7,538 bases of DNA. Source: RGIG5327 sp045612485 (GTDB taxonomy: Bacteria > Verrucomicrobiota > Lentisphaeria > Victivallales > UBA1829). Positions 1-5,960 of this stretch are shown here, in pieces; the first letter of the stretch is position 1; each line of letters opens with the position of its first letter. The DNA lies in NCBI GenBank assembly GCA_045612485.1, contig JAZKZE010000135.1, positions 1-7,538 on the forward strand, read 5' to 3'. The position numbers were made by a program, and so were the translations under genes. Below the pieces are notes generated by a model. It was given only the letters and a program-made list of their open reading frames with translations. It had not been told where the DNA came from and searched no databases.

Positions 1-310
1 TTCCGTAAGCGGAAATTCCGCCTCCGGAACGGTGTACCGCAATGAACTGGTTGCCACAGACGGTAATTTTGATATGAATACCCTTGCAGCCAACCGTAAA
101 GGGGAATATTTCCAGTATTTTGATCTTGCTGTAAGCAGACTGTTTTTTTATGCAGCCTCTCTCACCAGCGGTTCTGCAAGGATCAATGATGTGATGAGCG
201 ACCCCAAACTCAGGGACGTACGCAGAGCATTGGCAAGATTCGGTATCGGGGCGAAAATAGATATTGAAGATACGGTATATATGCCGGATATTTACTCAGA
301 AAAAAAATGA
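1..310 (+). CDS. C-terminal end of an unidentified protein (5' truncated)
   Basis: An open frame runs from base 2 to the TGA at 308-310 with no stop back to the window edge, so this is about 102 C-terminal residues of a longer protein. A GTG at 32 is in frame, but nothing marks it as a true start. The visible part begins with short polar and Gly/Ser-rich segments (SGNSASGTVYRN, ATDGNFDMNTL) that suggest beta strands. A more helical stretch follows (EYFQYFDLAVSRLFFYAASL), then a basic segment and a short tail ending in EKK. I do not recognise the family. The pattern is loosely like the C-terminus of AsmA-type envelope proteins, but this is a guess. It ends 16 bases before the rfaE2-like gene on the same strand, so the two are probably cotranscribed, which weakly favours an envelope role. 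Confidence 0.7.
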   Translation, partial: SVSGNSASGTVYRNELVATDGNFDMNTLAANRKGEYFQYFDLAVSRLFFYAASLTSGSARINDVMSDPKLRDVRRALARFGIGAKIDIEDTVYMPDIYSEKK

Positions 311-313
311 AAC

Positions 314-318
314 AGGAG
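314..318 (+). promoter_or_regulatory. Ribosome binding site that fixes the rfaE2 start
   Basis: AGGAG lies 8 bases before the ATG at 327. The longer in-frame start at 264 would add 21 lysine-rich residues, overlap the upstream gene by 47 bases and lack a comparable site, so 327 is preferred. Confidence 0.75.
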
Positions 319-326
319 AAAAAAAT

Positions 327-833
327 ATGAGCATTTGCCGTAATCCTGAAGAAAAGATTTTTACAGAAGAAGCAGAACTTGTTTCCTGGCGGGAAAACAT
401 GCGGAAAAAAGGGCAGAAAGTCGTCCTGACCAACGGGTGTTTCGATATTCTCCACAGAGGTCATACCCAATATTTGCAGGGGGCAAGAGCCGCCGGGGAT
501 GCCCTGATCGTTCTGCTGAACTCCGATTCTTCCGTACGGGCATTGAAAGGGGAAAACCGTCCTATAAACCGGGAGGAGGACCGTGCTTATGTGCTTGCCT
601 CTCTGGAGTGCGTGGATGCCGTTTACATTTTCCCCTCTTCCAGATGTGACAGGCAAATAGCCATGTTCAAACCGGACTATTATGCCAAAGGCGCAGATTA
701 TACCGTGGAAAAACTGGATAAGGATGAACTTGCCTCTTTACGTTCCTGCGGAGCGGAGATCGCCTTTATTGAACTTGTTCCGGGCTTATCCACTACAAAT
801 ATTATCAAAAAAAGTGCAAATATTTCCAAATAA
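327..833 (+). CDS. rfaE2: D-glycero-beta-D-manno-heptose 1-phosphate adenylyltransferase, stand-alone RfaE domain II
   Basis: This 168-residue protein matches the C-terminal half of bifunctional HldE, which joins heptose 1-phosphate to AMP from ATP to give ADP-heptose for the LPS inner core. The nucleotidyltransferase signature is complete: VVLTNGCFDILHRGH at 32-46 with the HxGH motif at 43-46, NRPINREEDRA at 77-87 followed by the ALECVD-like LASLECVDAVYIF, and the family's C-terminal STTNIIKK at 155-162. The length is normal for a single-domain enzyme. The kinase half (RfaE1) is absent here and must be encoded elsewhere, a common arrangement. The protein should be cytosolic. It follows the upstream gene by 16 bases and precedes the ceramidase-like gene by 42 bases with no terminator between, so cotranscription is possible. 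Unlike the next two genes it uses TTA leucine codons. The family is very likely right; adenylyl rather than cytidylyl specificity is inferred from the RfaE-type motifs. Confidence 0.93.
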   Translation: MSICRNPEEKIFTEEAELVSWRENMRKKGQKVVLTNGCFDILHRGHTQYLQGARAAGDALIVLLNSDSSVRALKGENRPINREEDRAYVLASLECVDAVYIFPSSRCDRQIAMFKPDYYAKGADYTVEKLDKDELASLRSCGAEIAFIELVPGLSTTNIIKKSANISK

Positions 834-875
834 CCCATTCCTGAAATACAACAGGAAAACAAAAAGGATGATAAA

Positions 876-2201
876 ATGTATAAAATCGGTTATGCACAGG
901 AGATCTTCACTCCCCCCACAGGTGTGGATCTTGCCGGGTATTTCAATCTGAGACTCAATGAAGGCATGTATGATGACCTTATGGTCAAATGCGTTGCTTT
1001 TGAACTCAAGGGCAAAAAGTTCGGGATCCTTTCCTTTGACTTGTGTTCCATTGCCGCCCCTCTCTTTGATGTACTCAAAGAACGTATCACAGCCAAATTC
1101 GGTGCCGAGATCTATGATAACTTCATCTTCTGCGCCACCCATACCCATACCGGTCCCCGTTTCGTAAAAGATACCTCCACATACGATGAACGCACCATGT
1201 ATGCTTTCAATCAGTGTGCCGATGCCGCCATGCGTGCATTGGAACGGGCTCTTATGAACCTTCTTCCCGGCGAACTGGAAGTGGGAAGCGTTTACAACAA
1301 CCCCTACGGTTTTGTCCGCCGTTACTGGATGAAAAACGGTACTCTCATCACCAATCCCGGCTGGAGAAATCCCGATATCGACAAACCCGAATGTGACTTT
1401 GACCGCACCATCGGTATCCTTGCGGTAAAGCAGGGCGGAAGACTTGTCGCCCTTATCTGCAACATTGCCAACCACGGCGATACCATCGGCGGCAGTATTG
1501 TTTCCGCTGACTGGTACGGCAGATTCACCCAGGAGATCCAGCACTCCCTCAAGACCTCTCTTCCTGTGATCGTGCTTGACGATGCCTCCGGTGACATCAA
1601 CCACTTTGACTTCCATCAGGACATCAATCAGAGTTCCTATGCGGAAGCCACCCGTATCGGAAGAGGCTATGCCACAATCGTTCTGGATGCGCTGGATAAA
1701 CTGGAAAAAGTTACAGCGGATACCGTTCAGATCAAAAATGATACAGTAGTCATCCCCCACAGAAAGATCACTCCTGAAGAGCTGGCAGAAGCCAAACACA
1801 CTCTTGCCACTGTTCCCGATATCAAGAAAGAAGGGGACTTTGAAAGTCAGGATCTTGCCAATAAGGTTCCTGCCGCATTGCGTTACTTTGCCCAGAGAGT
1901 CATCGACTGTCACGAAAAGAGTGTCCCCTCCCATGAAGGAAGGATCACCTCCATCGAGCTGGGCGATCAGGTGGCATTTGTAACACTTCCCGGCGAACCT
2001 TTCAACGGCATCTCCCGTGCCATCCGTGAAAAGAGTCCCTGTAAATATACCTTTGTAGTGGAACTTGCCCAGAGCGTTTCCGGCTATGTTCCCATGCCGG
2101 AATGTTTTGAAAGAGGCGGATATGAGGTTCAGGCGGGTATTGATACTGTTGCCAAAGATGCGGCAACCGAGATCATCAATGCTTCTCTGAAAAACCTCTG
2201 A
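876..2201 (+). CDS. Neutral/alkaline ceramidase N-terminal-domain family hydrolase, cytosolic, probably not a true ceramidase
   Basis: The 441 residues resemble the zinc-hydrolase domain of neutral ceramidases (PF04734). Family landmarks are ATHTHTGP at 87-94, NIANHGD with His200, SADWYG at 210-215, LPGE with Glu374, and SGYVP with Tyr404. These correspond to the His, His, Glu and Tyr zinc ligands known from the Pseudomonas and human enzymes. The motif carrying the catalytic serine of true ceramidases (GDVSPN) reads GDINHF at 239-244, with Asn in place of Ser. There is no signal peptide, and the C-terminal Ig-like domain of secreted ceramidases (about 650-780 residues in total) is missing, so a cytosolic amidase or deacylase-type role on another substrate is more likely. 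AAGGA at 864-868 lies 7 bases before the ATG. The codons TTA, CTA and TCA are absent. A terminator follows, then the Gfo/Idh gene, a likely functional partner. The fold call is strong; the substrate is unknown. Confidence 0.88.
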   Translation: MYKIGYAQEIFTPPTGVDLAGYFNLRLNEGMYDDLMVKCVAFELKGKKFGILSFDLCSIAAPLFDVLKERITAKFGAEIYDNFIFCATHTHTGPRFVKDTSTYDERTMYAFNQCADAAMRALERALMNLLPGELEVGSVYNNPYGFVRRYWMKNGTLITNPGWRNPDIDKPECDFDRTIGILAVKQGGRLVALICNIANHGDTIGGSIVSADWYGRFTQEIQHSLKTSLPVIVLDDASGDINHFDFHQDINQSSYAEATRIGRGYATIVLDALDKLEKVTADTVQIKNDTVVIPHRKITPEELAEAKHTLATVPDIKKEGDFESQDLANKVPAALRYFAQRVIDCHEKSVPSHEGRITSIELGDQVAFVTLPGEPFNGISRAIREKSPCKYTFVVELAQSVSGYVPMPECFERGGYEVQAGIDTVAKDAATEIINASLKNL

Positions 2202-2206
2202 AAAAC
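2185..2206 (+). repeat. 11-bp perfect tandem duplication at the end of the ceramidase-like gene
   Basis: CTCTGAAAAAC occurs twice head to tail, at 2185-2195 and 2196-2206. The TGA stop of the gene (2199-2201) lies in the second copy. Removing one copy would make the frame read on for three more residues to a TAG at 2219-2221, so the duplication trimmed the C-terminus slightly. Confidence 0.85.
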
Positions 2207-2237
2207 CTGTTTTTAAGGTAGATCATACCATAAGAAT

Positions 2238-2278
2238 GGGGAGTGTTGTCAGAAGCAAGACGGCACTCCCCCTTTTTT
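2238..2278 (+). terminator. Rho-independent terminator after the ceramidase-like gene
   Basis: GGGGAGTGTTGTC (2238-2250) pairs with GACGGCACTCCCC (2259-2271) as a 13-bp stem with two G-U pairs around an 8-base loop, followed by CTTTTTT. It lies 36 bases after the upstream stop and its T-run ends 29 bases before the next start codon. It either separates the two genes or acts as a partial, regulated stop within one unit. Confidence 0.88.
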
Positions 2279-2307
2279 GAGATAAAAAATTATTGAAAGA
2301 AAAAAAT

Positions 2308-3489
2308 ATGAAACAACTGAAAATTGCTGTAGTGGGTCTCGGTCACAGAGGCCGTCTGATGGTGAAACTTGCCAAAGAAGGATTTGATAATGTACAGGTA
2401 CTTGCCGCCTGCGATCTGGATGCGGAACTGTGGGAGAAACAACAGTATCTTGTTGACCGCCCCATGAAAGAGGTACTTCCCGGTACAAAATTCTATACCT
2501 CCTACGATCAGCTTCTGGAGGAACACGGCAGTGAACTTGATCTTGTGATGGTGGAAACCGGAGCAGATGTCCATGCAAAATTCTGTATCAAAGCACTGGA
2601 AAAGGATATTGCTGTATTTTCCGATATTCCCTCTGTCGCCTCTCTGGGGGAAGCCAAAGCTCTGTGGGAAGCGGAACAGAAATCCAAGGCGGGTCTGATG
2701 ACCGGGGCAAACCCCAACTATGCAGGATTCGTCAATACCTTCGTGGGACTTTTTGAACGGGGACTTATGGGCGACCCCTTCTATCTGGAATGTGAATATG
2801 TAGGCGGAACAATGGGCAAACTCAGTGATGACAGCCCCATCCTTGCCCACAGTGATTGGAGAAGAGTATTTCCTGCTATCCGTTACTGTACTCACTCGCT
2901 GGGGCCCTTCCTCCGTTTTCTGAAAGAAGATCTGCGTTATGCCATCTGTCTGGGAACCGGGGCGCACGTTGTCCCCACATTGCCTGCTGACGATATGCAG
3001 GCGGCATTCTTCCAGACTGAATCCGGCGTCATCATCCGTCTTCTGCGCAACCGCTGCGACGGAAAGATCCGTGCGGAATTCGGACACCACTCCTTCCGGG
3101 GCTGGGGTACAAAAGGTTATTTTGAAAGAGTGGACTACCGCAACAGCAAAACTCCTCCTGTGATCCGTTTCCAGTCCACCGAAATGCCCGGAACAAGATC
3201 TCTTACGGAACTCAAAGCTGAATGGATGCCTGAAGAATATGAAGGAAATCCCAAAGCCATGGGTCACGGCGGATGCGATTACGCTCTTCTGGATGATATG
3301 TTCAAAGCATTGGAAAAAGGAAAGAAAGAATTCCCCATTTCCCTGCGTGAAGGTTTGCGTATGACCCTTCCCGGGATCTATGCGGCAAAATCGGCATACC
3401 TCAAAGGGGAAAAACTTACCATCCATTATCCCTGGGAAAAAGAGTTTGCCGCTGATGTGGAAAAATATGATGCCATAAAGGAATATTGA
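2308..3489 (+). CDS. Gfo/Idh/MocA-family NAD(P)-binding protein with GH109-like active-site layout
   Basis: This 393-residue protein starts with a Rossmann fold: KIAVVGLGHRGR carries GxGxxG at 10-15, and an acidic residue follows the second strand (ACDLD, Asp36). The family's common EKP motif is replaced by SDIPS at 106-110. NPNYAG (Tyr138), YCTHSLGP (Tyr193, His196) and HGGCDY (320-325) instead follow the pattern of GH109 glycosidases, which use NAD+ to hydrolyse glycosides. GH109 normally has Glu where Asp107 stands here. The family also holds many sugar dehydrogenases, so either activity is possible. There is no signal peptide, so it is predicted to be cytosolic. The start is taken at ATG 2308; an in-frame TTG at 2293 would add only MKEKN. 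The site before the ATG is weak (GAAAGA in an A-rich leader). TTA, CTA and TCA codons are absent, as in the upstream ceramidase-like gene. The family is certain; the reaction and substrate are not. Confidence 0.9.
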   Translation: MKQLKIAVVGLGHRGRLMVKLAKEGFDNVQVLAACDLDAELWEKQQYLVDRPMKEVLPGTKFYTSYDQLLEEHGSELDLVMVETGADVHAKFCIKALEKDIAVFSDIPSVASLGEAKALWEAEQKSKAGLMTGANPNYAGFVNTFVGLFERGLMGDPFYLECEYVGGTMGKLSDDSPILAHSDWRRVFPAIRYCTHSLGPFLRFLKEDLRYAICLGTGAHVVPTLPADDMQAAFFQTESGVIIRLLRNRCDGKIRAEFGHHSFRGWGTKGYFERVDYRNSKTPPVIRFQSTEMPGTRSLTELKAEWMPEEYEGNPKAMGHGGCDYALLDDMFKALEKGKKEFPISLREGLRMTLPGIYAAKSAYLKGEKLTIHYPWEKEFAADVEKYDAIKEY

Positions 3490-3558
3490 CAAACTTGAAA
3501 TTATTTCCGGCTGACCGTCAGTCATAAACGGTATTGACCTGACCGGATATGGATATAT

Positions 3559-3613
3559 AAAAAGGGGACATTGCAAAACTGCAAACAGTTCTGCAATGTC
3601 CCCTGATTTTTTT
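3559..3613. terminator. Bidirectional Rho-independent terminator between convergent genes
   Basis: GGGGACATTGCA (3564-3575) pairs perfectly with TGCAATGTCCCC (3592-3603). After one A-C mismatch the helix continues with AACTG/CAGTT around a CAAA loop. On the plus strand seven T follow after TGA (3607-3613). On the minus strand the five A at 3559-3563 become a U-run followed by an AU-rich stretch. It therefore can stop the Gfo/Idh transcript from the left and the DUF4838 transcript from the right. It is the only feature seen in the 147-base gap 3490-3636. Confidence 0.9.
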
Positions 3614-3636
3614 ACAAGAGAGCTTTGTTGAAAATA

Positions 3637-5943
3637 TTATTTTTTCCCGCCGGTAAGCCACAGGAGGGCGCCGGGACCGCCATCCCCCACACAGTACAGG
3701 GTAAAGGTATGAAAGGAGCCTTCTTTCAAATTGCAGGATAGTTTCATGACTCCTTCCCCGCCTTTCGCCTCTGTTTCCCCGCATTTTTTTCCGTCAATGT
3801 AAAGAACGCATTTACCCTTGAGTTTCGGAAATGTAAGATAATATGGTGCAGAAAGCCCCTGTGGAAGTTTGATCCTTACACAATACCACGCCGCCCCTTT
3901 GTAGGAACGCAGAAATTTATACAGCACAGGATCAGTTTCACTGCGGTAGGGATTGCTCCAGAAGAAATCTGTACGCAGGAAATTTCCTTTTTTCCATTCC
4001 GCATGATCCTTTTTATACCATTCTTCTCTGAGTCCTTTATTTTCCGGGTCGGCTTTGAAATACCAGGCAATAGGCATTTTGATCCAGGGAAGAGGATAGT
4101 TTTGCAGAAAGCCTGTAACTTCCGGCAAAGCTGTCACTCTGTAGGTATTTTCGGTGGCAATGATCCCCATAAGATCCAGTTCCATTTTATTTCTGTATTT
4201 TTTCCGGAAGGCAAGCAATTCCGAAGCGGCTTTATATTTTTCCTGATCTTTTTTCGTTATGGCGTGGAAAATAAGACGCATGTGTTTATTGGCAAGGATC
4301 GCTTCTTCCACAAGTGCCTTTGCATTTTTGTTCAGGTCCTTTTTCAACGCTTTCTGTAAAAGAGCGTCTGTAATATCAAAATCACTTTCTTTATAGTAAT
4401 CCTTCAAATTCCAAAGCAATCCCCGCAGGAAATTATGCACTCTGCCTTTTTTTACGATCTTACCGTAATTGGGGCCCAGACGTTTTTCCCAGACTTCCTG
4501 CCGCCAGTAGCGGTAGAATTCCCCCATTTCGGATGCGGCATTTCCGTAGAGAAGCAGAAATTCCTTTTCGATCTCTTCAAAACTTTTTTCCGGTTCAAGA
4601 AAAGCCCTTGCAAGAGTATAGTCATGGAAGGCACTTACCGCCCAGGAGGGCATGATATGATCGTAATCGGTAGCGTCTGCTCCATATTTATAAGCAGTCC
4701 GGAAGGCCGTATATGCCTGTTTTTCCATTCCCAGGAAAAGACCGCTCTTCATGGTATAATAGTGCAGATTCGGGCGTATGGCAAAGTGTTTCAGCCCGGC
4801 TTTCTGCCAGCTGGAATAGAGTTTTTCCAGTTTATCTGTTTCCAGAGTAACGGGAACGATCCCGGCATAGATATTGCCCTTTATTTTTATATTCCGGGGG
4901 GCTTCCAGCCCGCTTTCATAAGCATACAGGACTACCGGTGTATTATTCCCGCTCATCTCTGATACTCTATTGGCAAGAAAAACATAACGGTCTGTCACAT
5001 AGGGCAGATAGGCAGGCAATTTTCCTTTGGGATCATACCCGTCGATCATTAAACATCTTTCACAGCGGCAGAACCCCTGGGGCATATCATTCATACATAC
5101 ATTGATCCTGCCCCTTTTCCCACGTTTTGTCCAGTCCTGGATGACCTGTTCTGCCACACCTTTTTCCGTAGGACAGATTTTGGTAAAACTTCTGTCCCTT
5201 TCGGAAAACTTTCCGGTATAATGCCGCTGTTCCGGTTCCCTTTTACCGTATTTATTGATGGCGATATATTCCGGATGTGTTTTATGGAAACGGTCATACC
5301 ACTTGGTGAAAGCGTGACCGTAATTGGGATGCAAGCCTCCCATTCTGTGCCGGTTCCGCCACAAAGATTCCTCCTGTTCCTTTCTGTCGTATTCCTCTTT
5401 CGTCAACTGGAAAAAAGAATAATTGACAAGGGCGGGAGGAAGAGTTTTACTGTATCTGCCTTTCCGGAAACTTCTTCTGATCTGCCGGAAAACAAGTTTG
5501 GGTATATAGGTATTTTCCCCGGTTTGGAATGAGATCTTTTCTGAAGGAGTATAAACGATCCCTTTTTCCCCGGGGCGTATCCATTTTACGGAAAGATCTT
5601 TCTGTAAAAACCAGTAGGCTGCCCCGCTTCTCCCTTCCAGAACGGTCTCCTTTTCCCCGGTCTTTACAGTACACTTTCCTTTTTTTGCCTCCTCAGTATC
5701 TGTATAGACAAAGCGGAATATATATTTTCCTTTAAGATTTTTTCCTTCTTCTGAAAGCTCATTTACTTCCACTTTCTTCTTCCTTCCGGTGATAAGTTCA
5801 AAGTGGTAAGCAAGATCCTGTGCCTCATCCCATGTTTTTTTACCGGAAAGAATAAGGATATTTTCAGGCGAAAGAATGATCTCTTTACCGGAAAGAATAA
5901 GTGCAAAAGAAAAAACAGAAAGAAAAATAAAGAGGTTCCGCAT
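3637..5943 (-). CDS. Exported DUF4838-family protein, glycoside-hydrolase-like
   Basis: The 768-residue product begins with a signal peptide (Arg2, hydrophobic core about 4-18, no lipobox cysteine), so it should reach the periplasm or outside. Residues about 24-140 look like the alpha/beta N-domain found before GH20 and GH67-type barrels (TWDEAQDLAYHFELITG). Residues about 194-450 match DUF4838 (PF16126): LWRNRHRMGG, HAFTKWYDRF, THPEYIAINKYGKR, then NDMPQGFCRCERC at 285-297. A helical region follows (about 450-600). The last part (about 640-768; AAWYCVRIKLP, CVLYIDGKKCGE) resembles the galactose-binding beta-sandwich of GH2-type enzymes. DUF4838 is common in glycan-degradation loci but its reaction is not settled. 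The start ATG has AAGGA at 5953-5957, 9 bases away. The upstream gene stops 17 bases before, so the two form one operon. A terminator lies just beyond its TAA stop. Confidence 0.87.
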   Translation of the reverse strand: MRNLFIFLSVFSFALILSGKEIILSPENILILSGKKTWDEAQDLAYHFELITGRKKKVEVNELSEEGKNLKGKYIFRFVYTDTEEAKKGKCTVKTGEKETVLEGRSGAAYWFLQKDLSVKWIRPGEKGIVYTPSEKISFQTGENTYIPKLVFRQIRRSFRKGRYSKTLPPALVNYSFFQLTKEEYDRKEQEESLWRNRHRMGGLHPNYGHAFTKWYDRFHKTHPEYIAINKYGKREPEQRHYTGKFSERDRSFTKICPTEKGVAEQVIQDWTKRGKRGRINVCMNDMPQGFCRCERCLMIDGYDPKGKLPAYLPYVTDRYVFLANRVSEMSGNNTPVVLYAYESGLEAPRNIKIKGNIYAGIVPVTLETDKLEKLYSSWQKAGLKHFAIRPNLHYYTMKSGLFLGMEKQAYTAFRTAYKYGADATDYDHIMPSWAVSAFHDYTLARAFLEPEKSFEEIEKEFLLLYGNAASEMGEFYRYWRQEVWEKRLGPNYGKIVKKGRVHNFLRGLLWNLKDYYKESDFDITDALLQKALKKDLNKNAKALVEEAILANKHMRLIFHAITKKDQEKYKAASELLAFRKKYRNKMELDLMGIIATENTYRVTALPEVTGFLQNYPLPWIKMPIAWYFKADPENKGLREEWYKKDHAEWKKGNFLRTDFFWSNPYRSETDPVLYKFLRSYKGAAWYCVRIKLPQGLSAPYYLTFPKLKGKCVLYIDGKKCGETEAKGGEGVMKLSCNLKEGSFHTFTLYCVGDGGPGALLWLTGGKK
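5839..5901 (-). repeat. 18-bp in-frame direct repeat in the signal-peptide region of the DUF4838 gene
   Basis: TTTACCGGAAAGAATAAG (plus-strand reading) occurs exactly at 5839-5856 and 5884-5901, 45 bases apart. A weaker related copy (GCGAAAGAATGAT) lies between them. All spacings are multiples of three. In the protein this gives LILSGKE, IILSPEN and LILSGKK at about residues 15-36, spanning the end of the signal peptide. Confidence 0.8.
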
Positions 5944-5960
5944 ATAAAACGATCCTTTCC

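Noticed and set aside
264..326. Longer N-terminus for the rfaE2 gene
   Set aside because: It would overlap the upstream gene, it adds residues not typical of the family, and a good ribosome binding site points to 327.
775..805. Possible promoter TTGTTC ... TATTAT at the end of rfaE2
   Set aside because: The spacer is 19 bases, the -35 match is weak, and such matches are expected by chance in AT-rich sequence.
838..857. Small hairpin TTCCTG/CAGGAA before the ceramidase-like gene
   Set aside because: The stem is only six pairs with no T-run after it, so it is not a convincing terminator or regulatory fold.
786..1934. 382-codon open frame antisense to the ceramidase-like gene
   Set aside because: It is in register with the sense codons and exists because TTA, CTA and TCA are unused there. 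Its translation is low-complexity and resembles no family I know.
2290..3576. 428-codon open frame antisense to the Gfo/Idh gene
   Set aside because: Same cause: in register with the real gene, which has clear Rossmann and family motifs on the plus strand.
4435..4962. 175-codon plus-strand frame within the DUF4838 gene
   Set aside because: It lies in register opposite a gene with a signal peptide and clear family motifs, and shows no recognisable motif or preceding ribosome binding site.
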